64,000 bases of DNA from JACVRM01 sp963755085 (GCA_963755085.1 CAVWIN010000022.1:72609-136608); one strand, 5' to 3'. Numbered from the stretch's first letter, positions 45,123 to 55,458 are shown. The notes: generated from the sequence alone by a model not told the origin. Numbers and translations: made by a program.

Positions 45123-46031
45123 GTGTCCCCGCTCGCGCCGAAGATCTGCGCCGTTGCGCGGCGAGCGGGCGTCGTCGCAGCCCTAAGGCGCGTCATCGCT
45201 CGCCGTCGCGTATCCATCCTGGTTTACCACGATCCTTCGGCCGACCGGTTCGAGAGCCACCTTCGCTACCTCTCGGCGCGGTACTCGTTCGTGAGCCTCG
45301 ACCGCGTCGCCGACTCGTTCGAGAGCGGCTCGTGGAAGTCATTGCCGGATTATCCCCTTGCGATCACTTTCGACGACGGGTGGCGGGGCAATGCCCAGCT
45401 CGTCGAGATCTGTCAACGCTTTCGGTGTCCGATCACCGTATACGCGTGCAGCCAGATCGTCGACACGGCGCGGCACTACTGGTCGACCAGGATTCGGGAT
45501 GTCGACCTGATGCGGCTGCCGAACGCCGATCGCATCCGGGTTCTCGTCGCAAACGGGATGGATCCCAGCCGGGATGTTGATGCGGACCGACAGGCGCTCA
45601 CGCGTGACGAGGCGCAAGCGATGACCGGCATCGCCGACTTCGGCTCGCATACGCGATTCCACCCAGTGCTGCCGACCTGTACTGACGAGGAGGCCCGCGA
45701 GGAGATCGAGCTGTCGAAGGAAGAGGTCGAAGAGTTCTCCGGTCGGGGCTGCACTCACTTCGCCTATCCATACGGCGCCCATGGGACCCGCGAGCGTGAA
45801 CTCGTTGTACGCGCTGGCTACCGGACTGCCCGCACGATCGAGCCGGGCTGGAACCATGCCGGAAGCGATCGGTTCGTCTTGCGCGCGTTCTCCCTACCAG
45901 ACGACGCGTCCGTGAACCGTCTGGCGGCCGAGCTTGTCGGCGCGGCGTTCGTGTGGCGGTTGATGCCGGCGAGGCGGTGGGGTCAAAGCCGCCGGAACGC
46001 CAAACTGCTTTCAGTTCTCGGTGACGACTGA
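45123..46031 (+). CDS. Polysaccharide deacetylase (CE4 family)
   Basis: A 302-residue NodB-homology protein. Motif 1 LAITFDDGW (catalytic base and metal Asp), motif 2 FGSHTRFHPVL (metal His pair), and motif 3-like THFAYPYGAHG are present. The start RRRVSILVYHD is typical of this branch, which N-deacetylates surface glycans or lipid-linked sugars. There is no signal peptide, suggesting action on a cytoplasmic or membrane intermediate. Lower sequence bias than the housekeeping genes and isolation from an operon suggest an accessory gene. Confidence 0.88.
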   Translation: MSPLAPKICAVARRAGVVAALRRVIARRRVSILVYHDPSADRFESHLRYLSARYSFVSLDRVADSFESGSWKSLPDYPLAITFDDGWRGNAQLVEICQRFRCPITVYACSQIVDTARHYWSTRIRDVDLMRLPNADRIRVLVANGMDPSRDVDADRQALTRDEAQAMTGIADFGSHTRFHPVLPTCTDEEAREEIELSKEEVEEFSGRGCTHFAYPYGAHGTRERELVVRAGYRTARTIEPGWNHAGSDRFVLRAFSLPDDASVNRLAAELVGAAFVWRLMPARRWGQSRRNAKLLSVLGDD

Positions 46032-46173
46032 CCCGACAGCGCCGTAAGCGCGGGCGGGTCGACCTCGTGATCCCGCGACACGCCGTCCCGAGCGCACGGC
46101 GGAAAACGCGCGGGCCGACGAGCCTCCGTTGCTCGGCCCGGAGGAACGGCGGCTCGTCGAGCAGCTTGCAGGG

Positions 46174-46179
46174 TAGGCT
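46174..46179 (+). promoter_or_regulatory. -10 box of ald
   Basis: TAGGCT lies nine bases before GTG 46189. The rest of the gap 46032-46173 has no supportable gene. Confidence 0.45.
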
Positions 46180-46188
46180 CCCACCGCT

Positions 46189-47313
46189 GTGAAGGTCGGG
46201 GTCGCCAGAGAGATCAAGCCCGACGAGTACCGCGTCGCACTGACCCCGGCGGGCGCGCTCGAGCTCGTCAAGCAGGGCCATGAGGTCCTGGTGGAGACGA
46301 CCGCGGGCGTGGGCAGCGCCTTCTCGGACGAGGAATACACGTCGGTGGGCGCGCGGATCGTGAGCGTCGACGAGGTCTGGGAGGCACCCGACCTGCTGCT
46401 GAAGGTCAAGGAGCCGATCGAACCCGAGTACCGACGGCTGCGCGAAGGGCTCGTCCTCTTCACGTACCTCCACATCGCCGCGGACGAGGCGCTCACGCGG
46501 GCGCTCGTAGAGAGCGGCATCGCCGCGGTCGCGTACGAGACGGTCGAGACCGACGATCGCCGGCTGCCGCTGCTCGCGCCGATGAGCGAAGTCGCCGGCC
46601 GGCTGGCCGCGCAGGCAGGCGCCTACTTCCTGGAGAAGCCGCTCGGGGGCCGCGGGCTGCTGCTCGGCGGCGTAGCTGGTGTCGCGCCAGGCCGCTGCGT
46701 TGTCATCGGCGGCGGGATCGTCGGCTACAACGCCGCGGTCATCGCCATTGGCCTGGGCGCGCAGGTGACGATTCTGGAGCGCTCGATCGACCGCATGCGC
46801 CACCTCGAGGAGATCCTCTCCGGGCGTGTCTCGCTGGTCATGTCGTCGGCGCTGCAGATCCAGGAGTCCGTCACCGATGCGGACGTCGTCATCGGTGCCG
46901 TGCTGATCCCGGGGGCGCTGGCGCCGAAGCTGATCACCCGCGAGATGGTCGCCGGCATGAAGGAAGGCTCGGTGCTCGCCGACGTCGCGATCGACCAGGG
47001 CGGCTGCGCGGAGACGTCGAAGCCGACGACACACTCTGATCCCGTTTACGTGGTCGACGGCGTCACGCACTACTGCGTCGCAAATATGCCCGGCGCCGTG
47101 CCGATCACATCGACGAAGGCGCTCACGAATGCGACGCTGCCGTACGTCGAGGCGATCGCAAACCTTGGCCTGCGCGAGGCGATCTCGCGCGACCGGGCGC
47201 TCGCACGCGGCGTCAATGTGCTCGACGGCAAGATCACGTACTCGGCCGTTGCCGAGGCTCACGATCTCGAGTACACGCGGCTCGAGCACGCGCTGCCGCT
47301 CTTGCCGGTCTGA
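46189..47313 (+). CDS. ald: Alanine dehydrogenase
   Basis: Interconverts alanine and pyruvate with NAD and ammonia. The 374-residue product starts at GTG 46189 (VKVGVAREIKPDEYRVALTP). Motifs: GVGSAFSDEEYTSVGA, LLKVKEPIEPEY with the catalytic Lys, FTYLHIAAD with the catalytic His, nucleotide-binding VIGGGIVGYNAAVIAIGLGA, and DVAIDQGGCAETSKPTTHSD. Complete and undamaged. It stands alone with its own promoter between accessory genes. Confidence 0.96.
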   Translation: MKVGVAREIKPDEYRVALTPAGALELVKQGHEVLVETTAGVGSAFSDEEYTSVGARIVSVDEVWEAPDLLLKVKEPIEPEYRRLREGLVLFTYLHIAADEALTRALVESGIAAVAYETVETDDRRLPLLAPMSEVAGRLAAQAGAYFLEKPLGGRGLLLGGVAGVAPGRCVVIGGGIVGYNAAVIAIGLGAQVTILERSIDRMRHLEEILSGRVSLVMSSALQIQESVTDADVVIGAVLIPGALAPKLITREMVAGMKEGSVLADVAIDQGGCAETSKPTTHSDPVYVVDGVTHYCVANMPGAVPITSTKALTNATLPYVEAIANLGLREAISRDRALARGVNVLDGKITYSAVAEAHDLEYTRLEHALPLLPV

Positions 47314-47346
47314 GCCGTCCGCTGGTTGCGCCGCGCCGCCGGCCAG

Positions 47347-47352
47347 TACGGT
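47347..47352 (+). promoter_or_regulatory. -10 box ahead of the thioredoxin-fold remnant
   Basis: TACGGT ends six bases before GTG 47359, the same spacing seen at intact genes, so the promoter appears preserved although the gene is not. Confidence 0.4.
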
Positions 47353-47358
47353 GTGTGA

Positions 47359-47911
47359 GTGATCGAGAGGAAACGCCGAATCCTGCTCCTCGTCGCCGGC
47401 GGAGCGGCAATCGTCGCGGTGCTCCTCGTGCTGGGCAGCGTGTACGCGAGCCGCAACGAGTCTTCCTCCGAGTCCGCTCCGGACGCGCCTCGGTTCTTCG
47501 CCAAGAGCGCGCCTAAGATCAACGCCGCGCACGCCCGCCAGCTGTACGCCGGCGTGCCACAGAACGGGATGCCCTTGGTGATCCGAACGCGCCGGTGACG
47601 CTTGTGGACTTCCCTACCTGCACCAGGGAGCCAAAAACAGCGGGTGGACGACGGATCGCAACCTCGAAGCAGCCGGCCACGCCGTGCGCGGTCTCGACGT
47701 GAAGCGTGCTCTAGCGGATCGCATGATCCCCGCGGTTACGCGACTGGTCGCCGAGATCGCTCGCTCGGCGAAGGCGCTCGGGATCAGCGTCACGCCCTCG
47801 TATGCCGTCGGTCTGACCGGCCAACGGCTCGTGGCGGTCGACCACCATCCCCACGACGCAGGCGGGATCCAGCCGGAGCTCGACGCCCTGATCAAGCAGG
47901 CCAACTCGTAG
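47359..47911 (+). pseudogene. Membrane-anchored thioredoxin-fold (DsbA-like) protein with internal deletion
   Basis: The start encodes a membrane anchor (RILLLVAGGAAIVAVLLVLG) and the linker GVPQNGMPL. After a one-base shift near 47578 the next frame reads GDPNAPVTLVDFP, the usual opening strand of actinobacterial DsbA/thioredoxin_4 proteins. The following part jumps directly to YLHQGAKNSGWTTDRNL and GLDVKRALADRM, AKALGISVTPSYAVG, which belong near the C terminus. The CxxC active-site helix and much of the insertion domain, roughly 80-90 residues, are missing, so the protein cannot do disulfide chemistry. Confidence 0.65.
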
Positions 47912-47956
47912 CGGAACGGTACGACGCCGGCAGGCGGCTATAGGCATGCTCACGCA

Positions 47957-48721
47957 ATGACCGACGAAGCCTTCATTCGCGTGAGCCAAGGACGTGCGAG
48001 TGTCGACTGGCGGCAGAAGCCATCGACCTTGATCTCGAACTCGCTGCTTCTGGAAGCGATGCAGCGCTTCCTGTGTGATCGGTGGTCGTCCGACTCACCC
48101 GGTGACCACGTCCTTGATCTCGGCGCGGGGCTCGCCCCATACGCGCCGGTCTATCGGCCCTACTTCCATCACGCGACGACGGTGGACGTCCGTACTCTCC
48201 CCACGCGCAGGACCGCATCGATGTCTTCGCAAGCGCGGACGACCTTCCGTTTGATGACGAGACGTTCGACTGCGTGCCCTGCACCGAGGTTCTCGAGCCC
48301 TGCCCCGATCCTCTCGCCGTCCTTCTCGAGATCCCAACGGGTCCTTACGCCTGGCGGCGCGGCGTTCCTCACGACACCGTTTCTGGTGGGCGTGCACGAG
48401 GCGCCGCATGACTTCTACCGGTACACGCCGTTCGCCCTTCGCGACCTCGCTGCGAAGAGTGGGTTCGACGTTGTCTGGATCGACGAACGCGGCGACTACG
48501 GCGCCGTTGCGCTGAGCATGCTGCAGTACCCGCTCACGCTGTTCTGGAGCTTCACAGCGGCGCGTACGCGGCCCTCGGTCTACAGCGCAGCGAACCCGAT
48601 CGTGCCTGCGGGACGATTCATCGGGGGCCGCAACCGGCTCATCGTCGCGCCGGTGGCGGGGTCAGGTCCTCGACCCGTCCAGCAGTGGAATCGCCAGGGG
48701 ACGCCGCGGCGCCTTACGTGA
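47957..48721 (+). CDS. Class I SAM-dependent methyltransferase (two compensating frameshifts)
   Basis: Start ATG 47957. SAM motif I is DHVLDLGAGLAPYAPVYRP. The frame shifts near 48200, where the other frame encodes the expected middle DDLPFDDETFDCVPCTEVLE, and returns near 48335 to QRVLTPGGAAFLTTPFLVGVHEAPHDFYRYTP. The pattern EVLE...P..L..RVLTPGG..FLTTPF...H..PHDFYRYT matches methyltransferases common in surface polysaccharide clusters. One missing and one extra base restore about 255 residues. Function in sugar or lipid methylation is inferred. Confidence 0.75.
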   Translation: MTDEAFIRVSQGRASVDWRQKPSTLISNSLLLEAMQRFLCDRWSSDSPGDHVLDLGAGLAPYAPVYRPYFHHATTVDVRTLPTRRTASMSSQARTTFRLMTRRSTACPAPRFSSPAPILSPSFSRSQRVLTPGGAAFLTTPFLVGVHEAPHDFYRYTPFALRDLAAKSGFDVVWIDERGDYGAVALSMLQYPLTLFWSFTAARTRPSVYSAANPIVPAGRFIGGRNRLIVAPVAGSGPRPVQQWNRQGTPRRLT

Positions 48722-48824
48722 ACGACCTCGGCATACAGTCCAAGCGTCCGGCCGGGGCGGGCGGATTCGAGTCCATGGATCGTGAGCGACGCCTTCTGGG
48801 ACAACGTCTCGCCGCTGTTCCGGT

Positions 48825-48848
48825 GAAGAAATGACTAGTGACTTCTTC
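48825..48848. other. Imperfect palindrome upstream of the secreted protein gene
   Basis: GAAGAA (48825-48830) and TTCTTC (48843-48848) flank an ACTAGT core; 20 of 24 positions are symmetrical. It lies 70 bases before the start at 48918 and could be an operator or weak terminator. The rest of 48722-48917 holds no clear gene. Confidence 0.3.
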
Positions 48849-48917
48849 CCCGCGATCGGGTCAGAATCCACGTGCGGGATTCCCCGCAAACGGAAACGGA
48901 ACGGGGAAGGGGGATTT

Positions 48918-49825
48918 ATGAACTTGCGGCGTCTACTCGCCGTCACTGCGGCTGCAGTCGTTGGCGTCTTCGTGCTCGCCGGGCAGGCATCGGCGGCGCT
49001 ACCGAGCGTGACGCACTGCATCGCCACCGAGGGCACGACGACGATCAGCGTCCAGCCCGTGTCGGGCGGGCGGCTCGTGACGGGGACGTTTACCGTCACG
49101 TGTCCGACGACTGTCACGCTGGCCGCGTATTCGAAGACGGCCGGTGGGCTGACGTTCCCGCAGGTGCTCATCGCGAGCACGAGCCGGTTCTTGACCTCGG
49201 GCACGCACACGTTGACCTTGACCGTGCCGCACGTGCGGCCCCGAACAGTACGACGTGTTCGAAGATCTGACTCCGGCGCAACTGCCGGATCCGCTGATCC
49301 AGAGCACGCTTGAGTCGACGTACCAGCAATACGTGCGTCGGGGCGTCGTCGACAACCCGAGTGGCTGACTGCTCAGGGCGGAGGCGTCTTCACGATCGGC
49401 TTCTGGAAGAACCACGCGTCCTGCTCGGCGTCGTCCGGGGGCCAGGCCCTTCGTCCTCGATCAGACGCTCGGCACAGGGCCCGATCGTTTTCGGGACCTC
49501 TTGTGATCGACACGTGCCGACCGAGGCGGTCGCGATCCTCAACAAGTCACGCTCGCTGGCACGAAGATGGCCAGCGATCCAGGCTACAACCTTGCCGCAG
49601 AGTTGCTGGCGGCGGAGTTCGAACATCCGGTCGGGCGCGGTTCCAGGCGCGAACGTCCTGCAGGCTGATTCCGACTCGCTGTCGCTGCTGCAGGCCGTCG
49701 GCTTCAACGGAACGACAGCGACGACGATGTCGGCCGCGCAGGCGACCGCAGCGCCGAACTCACTGGCGTCGTTCCTCGACAACTACAACAACGGCGTGAC
49801 ACGTCTGCTGATCGGCAATCGCTGA
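48918..49825 (+). CDS. Secreted protein with a G(F/Y)WKNH domain (several frameshifts)
   Basis: ATG 48918 has a strong ribosome site (AAGGGGGATTT). Signal peptide LLAVTAAAVVGVFVLAGQAS. A beta domain (THCIATEGTTTISVQPVSGG, FTVTCPTTVTLAAYSKTAGG) follows, then after a one-base shift near 49230 CGPEQYDVFEDLTPAQLPDP and STYQQYVRRGVVDNP. Another shift leads to GGGVFTIGFWKNHASC, and further shifts to EAVAILNKS, GTKMASDPGYNLAAELLAAEF and FNGTTATTMSAAQA. The GFWKNH...AL(A)ILNKS...MASD..Y.LAA.LLAA pattern is found in actinobacterial cell-surface proteins of unknown function. About 300 residues if rejoined; a pseudogene is possible. Confidence 0.6.
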
Positions 49826-49829
49826 GGGT

Positions 49830-49854
49830 CACGGCGCCGCACTACGGCGCCGTG
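49830..49854 (+). terminator. Perfect ten-base-pair hairpin
   Basis: CACGGCGCCG (49830-49839) and CGGCGCCGTG (49845-49854) form a perfect stem with a five-base loop, five bases after the stop of the secreted protein gene. No T run follows. It can serve the small minus-strand gene 49870-50010 as well. Confidence 0.6.
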
Positions 49855-49869
49855 GCCTTCGGGCCGTGA

Positions 49870-50010
49870 TTAGCTCGGCGCCTCGGCCGTCTTCTTCTTG
49901 TCGCGCTGGGTCGGGCTGATCCTGATCACGAGGTACGTGACGCCTGCCGCCAGCGCGATCACGCCGACGACGAAGAGCGCGAGCCCGATCAGTCCAAGGA
50001 ACGTCCCCAC
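49870..50010 (-). CDS. 46-residue membrane protein
   Basis: From GTG (50008-50010) to TAA (49870-49872) the minus strand encodes MGTFLGLIGLALFVVGVIAL, continuing as one hydrophobic helix to about residue 29, then a short charged tail RISPTQRDKKKTAEAPS. The clear single-helix plus Lys-rich tail, the hairpin beyond its stop and the divergent placement opposite deoB support a real small gene. Family unknown. The start lies only 20 bases from the deoB start, so the promoters face away from each other. Confidence 0.55.
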   Translation of the reverse strand: MGTFLGLIGLALFVVGVIALAAGVTYLVIRISPTQRDKKKTAEAPS

Positions 50011-50018
50011 TGCCGGTT

Positions 50019-50024
50019 TAGAGT
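50019..50024 (+). promoter_or_regulatory. -10 box of deoB
   Basis: TAGAGT ends six bases before the deoB ATG, so the transcript would start at the ATG. Confidence 0.5.
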
Positions 50025-50030
50025 AGCGCC

Positions 50031-51201
50031 ATGCCGCGCGCGTGCGTCATCGTGCTCGATGCGGTCGGCGCCGGCGAGCTGCCTGACGCGGCCGACTACG
50101 GGGACGAGGGTTCCGACACCCTCGGCAATGTCGCGCGCGCCGTTGGCGGCCTCGACCTGCCCAACATGGAGGCGCTCGGGCTCGGCAACGTCGAGCCGCT
50201 CGAGGGCTGCCCGCCGCAGCCGGGCGCGCCCGCGATCGCCGGCCGGCTGCTCGAGCGCTCGAAGGGGAAGGACACGACGAGCGGCCACTGGGAGCTGATG
50301 GGCATCGTCACGCCGACGGCGATGCCGACCTACCCGCACGGGTTCCCGCACGACGTGCTCGACCCGTTCTCGCATCGCACCGGGCGCGGTGTGCTCGGCA
50401 ACGTGCCCGCCTCGGGGACGGAGATCATCCAGGAGCTCGGCGAGGAGCAGCAGCGGACGGGCAAGTGGATCGTCTACACGTCCGCGGACTCGGTCTTCCA
50501 GATCGCCGCGCACGAGGAGACGATCCCGCTCGAGGAGCTCTACGAGGGCTGTCGCATCGCCCGCGAGATCCTCACCGGCCCGCACGCGGTCGGCCGCGTG
50601 ATCGCCCGCCCGTTCACCGGGACGCCGGGCCACTACGAGCGGACGCCGAACCGCCACGACTTCTCGCTCGTGCCCCGCCGCCCGAACTACCTCTCGCTGA
50701 TCCGCGACGCCGGGCAACACGGTCTACGGCGTCGGCAAGATCTCCGACATCTTCGCGGGCCAGGACATCGACGAGTCGAACCCGACGAAGTCGAACGCCG
50801 AGGGCACGACCGTCACCGAGCGCCTGCTCCGCGAGGCGGGCGACGGGAGCTTCATCTTCGTCAACCTCGTCGAGACCGACCAGCTCTGGGGGCACCGCAA
50901 CGACCCCGTCAACTTCCACCGCTGCCTTCAGGACTTCGACTACCGGCTGCCCGACCTCCTCGACGCGCTCCAGCCCGGCGACCTGCTGATCATCACGTCC
51001 GACCACGGCTGCGATCCGACGACGCCGTCGACCGACCATTCGCGCGAGCACGCGATGCTGCTCGCCTACGCCGACGGGAAGAACGCGTCCGGACGCATCC
51101 ACGAGGGCGAGTTCGCGGACGTCGGCGCCACCGTCAACCGTTGGCTCGGCGGCAAGGCGCCGTCCCGGCGGATTCCCGGCACCCCGATCATCGAGCCCTA
51201 G
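50031..51201 (+). CDS. deoB: Phosphopentomutase (one frameshift)
   Basis: Interconverts ribose or deoxyribose 1- and 5-phosphates in nucleoside salvage. Alkaline-phosphatase-like fold: metal site VIVLDAVGAGELPDAADYGD at the start, GKDTTSGHWELMG (with the phosphorylated Thr region), and IITSDHGCDPTTPSTDHSRE near the end. The frame changes at 50712-50714 by one extra G in CCGGGC; removal gives IRDAGNTVYGVGKISDIF. Joined length is about 389 residues. deoA lies 1.7 kb downstream on the same strand. Confidence 0.95.
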
Positions 51202-51203
51202 CC

Positions 51204-51539
51204 GTGGCGACCGTCCGCTACCTCGTCGACGACCTGGCCGCCGCCGTGGACTGGTACGTCGAGCGCCTCGGCTTCTCCGAGGGCGAGAACTTCGGCCCGG
51301 TGACGATCGTCCGGCGCGAAGGCCTCGATCTCTGGCTCAGCGGGCCGGGCAGCTCGGCGGTGAAGCAGCCGGGCGCAGCGCCGGGCGGCTCGAGCCGCCT
51401 CGTGCTCCAGGTCGACGACCTCGACGCCGCCGCGAGCGGGCTGCAAGCGCGCGGGGAGATCGTCGGCGGGGGAGCGGGCCGCTGGCTCATCGTCGAAGAC
51501 CCGTCCGGCAACCCCGTCGAACTCTTCGAGGCCCGGTGA
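51204..51539 (+). CDS. VOC (glyoxalase/bleomycin-resistance fold) protein
   Basis: A 111-residue protein of the vicinal oxygen chelate fold: VRYLVDDLAAAVDWYVERLG opens the first module and IVEDPSGNPVELFE closes the second with its metal-ligand Glu. Such small proteins may be metal enzymes or binding proteins. It starts two bases after deoB and overlaps the next methyltransferase by four bases, so it belongs to the deo operon; a link to sugar phosphate detoxification is only a guess. Confidence 0.85.
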   Translation: MATVRYLVDDLAAAVDWYVERLGFSEGENFGPVTIVRREGLDLWLSGPGSSAVKQPGAAPGGSSRLVLQVDDLDAAASGLQARGEIVGGGAGRWLIVEDPSGNPVELFEAR

Positions 51540-52162
51540 CCGCGCGAGCCACGGCTACGGCCCGCGCGCGCCGGCGCTGGTCCGCTGCGCTCGGCCCCGA
51601 TCCCCGCGAGCATGCCTTGCTCGCGGTGGCCGAGCACCGCCCGCGCCGTGTGCTCGACATCGGCTCGGGGGACGGCGAGTTCGCGGAATGGTGCGCGCGC
51701 CGCCTCACCGTCGATGTGGTCGTCGTCGACCAATCCGCCTGGCTCGGCCAGACCGACGCGATGGGGCTGCCGCGCGAGGACGCTGGCTTCGACGTCGTTG
51801 TCACCGGCGAGGTGCTACCGGCCGTCCAGGAGCTCGACGTGGTGCTCGCCGACCTCGCCCGCGTGCTGCGACCTGGCGGCCGCCTGGTAGCGCTCAGCGC
51901 GTCGGAGCGCTACCTCGAACCGCTGCTCGCACCCTGGCCGTTTCCCTTCTCGGCCGAGCAGGCCCCAGGGGTGCTCGACCGGCACTTCGCGACGGTCGAG
52001 CGGCGCGACGTCGAGAGCGACGTCGCGTTCCCGACGCGCGCCGCCGTGCGCGGCTTCCTCGCGGAGATCGACGAGCCGGCGGCCGTCGACGTGGAGACGC
52101 TTCCCGAGCCGTTCCACGCCACCGTCCGTGGCGCGGTGCTCATCGCGGAGAAGAGCGCATGA
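51536..52162 (+). CDS. SAM-dependent methyltransferase, copy 1
   Basis: A 208-residue class I methyltransferase. Motif I VLDIGSGDGEFAEWCARRL, motif II VVVVDQSAWLGQ, and VLADLARVLRPGGRLVALSA. It is shorter in the middle than copy 2 but shares the order VRGFLAEID with copy 2 VRRYIGAS and the ending VRGAVLIAEKSA versus MNAVFVADKA, so the two are diverged duplicates. Start GTG 51536 overlaps the glyoxalase-fold gene. Substrate unknown. Confidence 0.83.
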   Translation: MTARATATARARRRWSAALGPDPREHALLAVAEHRPRRVLDIGSGDGEFAEWCARRLTVDVVVVDQSAWLGQTDAMGLPREDAGFDVVVTGEVLPAVQELDVVLADLARVLRPGGRLVALSASERYLEPLLAPWPFPFSAEQAPGVLDRHFATVERRDVESDVAFPTRAAVRGFLAEIDEPAAVDVETLPEPFHATVRGAVLIAEKSA

Positions 52163-52877
52163 GCCTCGCCGACCCGGACATCGTCCGCCGCGAGTACGCG
52201 ACGGAGGAGGGGCTCGCCGCCCGCGCGTCGGTCTACGGCGGCGTGGAGTTCGGCGAGCGCGATGCCCGCCGGATCGCGCTCGACGCGGTCGCAGAGATCG
52301 CGCCACGGCGTGTGCTGGAGGTCGGCTGCGGCCGGGGCGAGTTCGCCGAGCGTGTCGTCGCGGAGCTTCGGGCCGACGTGATCGCGATGGACCAGTCGGA
52401 GCGGATGGTCGAGCTCACGCGCGCCCGCCGCATCGACGCCCGCGTCGGCGACGCGCAGGCGCTGCCGTTCACCGACGGCGGGTTCGACTGCGTCGTCGCC
52501 AACTGGATGCTGTACCACGTGCCCGACCTCGACCGGGCGCTCGCGGAGTTCGCCCGCGTGCTGCAGCCCCGCGGCCGCCTCGTCGCCGCGACCAACAGCC
52601 TCGACCACCTCGCTGAGCTATGGCACCTCGTCGGCCGCGACCGCTGGATGGAGCCCGAGCGGTTCTTCGCCGAGACCGGCGAGGCGGCTCTGCGGCCGCA
52701 CTTCGCGCGCGTCGAGCGGCGTGACGTCCAGGGGCAGGTGGTCTTCGCGGACCGGGCCGCCGTGCGGCGCTACATCGGCGCCTCGGTCGCGCACAAGGAT
52801 CGTGTCGACCAGGTGCCGGAGCTCGCCGAGCCGCTCGTCGCGCGCACGATGAACGCCGTCTTCGTGGCGGACAAAGC

Positions 52878-52881
<4 letters not shown>
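52159..52881 (+). CDS. SAM-dependent methyltransferase, copy 2
   Basis: A 240-residue class I methyltransferase starting at ATG 52159 (overlap ATGA). Motif I VLEVGCGRGEFAERVVAEL, motif II VIAMDQSERMVELTRARRID, motif III GDAQALPFTDGGFDCVVANW, and FARVLQPRGRLVAATNS. The UbiE-like pattern does not fix the substrate. The stop overlaps the deoA start, tying it to nucleoside catabolism; methylation of a nucleoside or detoxification is possible but not shown. Confidence 0.85.
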
Positions 52882-54176
<1,295 letters not shown>

Positions 54177-54204
54177 AGTCGGCTGCTTCCACGGGCGGTT
54201 TCCC

Positions 54205-54210
54205 TAGGCT
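54205..54210 (+). promoter_or_regulatory. -10 box of fpg
   Basis: TAGGCT ends six bases before ATG 54217, as at other leaderless genes. Confidence 0.45.
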
Positions 54211-54216
54211 GGCTCC

Positions 54217-55059
54217 ATGCCCGAGCTCCCTGAGGTCGAAACGGTTCGAACGCAGCTACAGCCAGCCCTCGCAGGCCACGCGTTCGTCCGAGTCGACATC
54301 TGTGATCCGAGGCTGGTCGAATCCGACGATCCATGGGTGGTCGCCCACGAGCTCGAAGGCGAGCGCGTAAGACGCGTGGAGCGCCGTGGTAAGTACCTCG
54401 CCTTCCGGTTCGAGTCGAACCGGACGCTCCTGTCACACTTGCGGATGACCGGCGCCTACCGCCTGTCCACTGGCACCGACGCAGCGCTTGACCACCGGCA
54501 CACCCGTGCCGCCGTAAGGTTGGACGACGGGAGGTGCTTGACCTACCGCGACATACGTCGATTTGGAACGTGGCGTCTGCTCAAGCCCGACGAACTGCAG
54601 GATTACCTTTCGGCCCGTCTGGGCGTTGAACCGCTCGAGTCGGACTTCACGTCCGCATGGCTCGCTGAGCGTTTGGCTCGACGACGAGCGCCGCTAAAGA
54701 CCGTCTTGCTTGATCAGCGCGTCGTAGCCGGTCTGGGGAACATCTACGCGGACGAAGCGCTCTGGCGCGCGGCCTTGCACCCGCTCCGCCAAGCGTCGGG
54801 TCTCCGTCCCGCCGAGGTCCAACGCCTCCATCGGGCGGTGCGTGCCGCCCTGCGAGAGGGTATCGCGCGTGGCGGATCGACATTGCGCGATTACCGCGCG
54901 CCGGACGGGGCCGAAGGCGCCATGCAACGGGAATTCCGCGTGTACGGCCGTGCAGGCGAACCGTGCGATCGTTGCGCGTTGCCGATACTCAAGACTCGCG
55001 TTGGCGGACGGGGCACGTCGCTGTGCGCCGCCTGCCAGCCGGCTCCAGCGGCCGCTTAG
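54217..55059 (+). CDS. mutM: Formamidopyrimidine-DNA glycosylase
   Basis: Removes 8-oxoguanine and formamidopyrimidines and nicks the site. The 280-residue product keeps the catalytic N terminus PELPEVETV (Pro nucleophile, Glu), the Lys in RRGKYLAF, RRFGTWRL, helix-two-turn-helix GLGNIYADEALWRAALHP, and a four-Cys zinc finger (CDRCALPI ... SLCAACQ). Codon use is visibly less GC-extreme than in the flanking genes, so late acquisition or a different constraint is possible. The region just downstream is decayed. Confidence 0.94.
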   Translation: MPELPEVETVRTQLQPALAGHAFVRVDICDPRLVESDDPWVVAHELEGERVRRVERRGKYLAFRFESNRTLLSHLRMTGAYRLSTGTDAALDHRHTRAAVRLDDGRCLTYRDIRRFGTWRLLKPDELQDYLSARLGVEPLESDFTSAWLAERLARRRAPLKTVLLDQRVVAGLGNIYADEALWRAALHPLRQASGLRPAEVQRLHRAVRAALREGIARGGSTLRDYRAPDGAEGAMQREFRVYGRAGEPCDRCALPILKTRVGGRGTSLCAACQPAPAAA

Positions 55060-55458
55060 ACAGAGGTCCACGTCGGAGCAGCGCGCCTCGGCTCGCGCCA
55101 CGGCAGCGAAATACCCGCCCAGCAAACCGAAGGCGGCTGGATCGCCGTTGATGCGATACGCGCTTCGCAGGAGGAGATAGGTCGGCCCGTACCCCACGTA
55201 ATGAGCTGCACGACCGCGGTTCACCCACGCACCGACGCGCCCGTCACGACGGCCTCCGTCCGGTAGTGCCGGAACGGGAGCTCCGCGAAGGAGTCGCTCG
55301 AAGAAATCCGGTTCGAACGACACAACAGCGTCGACCTTGACTACCACGTCGACATTCGCGGCGACGAGTGCCACACCGCGTTCAAAAGCGCGAACGACCG
55401 GCTTCCCGCGCACCGGCGCCGCCTGGGACCCGAGCACCTTGATGCCTGGCTCGGTCAC
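55050..55458 (-). pseudogene. Remnant of a GT2 glycosyltransferase
   Basis: The minus strand reads PVVRAFERGVALVAANVDVV, VKVDAVVSFEPDFFERLL (GT2 Asp motif, with Val where a second Asp is expected), then YLLLRSAYRINGDPAAFGLLGGYFAA and RCSDVDLCLSG, resembling the end of actinobacterial GT2 enzymes. The nucleotide-binding N terminus is missing and the middle with the EDxD-type acceptor motif is shortened, so the gene appears to be dead. It overlaps the 3' end of fpg. Confidence 0.55.

Noticed and set aside
46104..46176. Open tail reading ADEPPLLGPEERRLVEQLAG before ald, possibly the end of a sulfotransferase-like gene
   Set aside because: Too short, with no start or upstream homology; could be chance.
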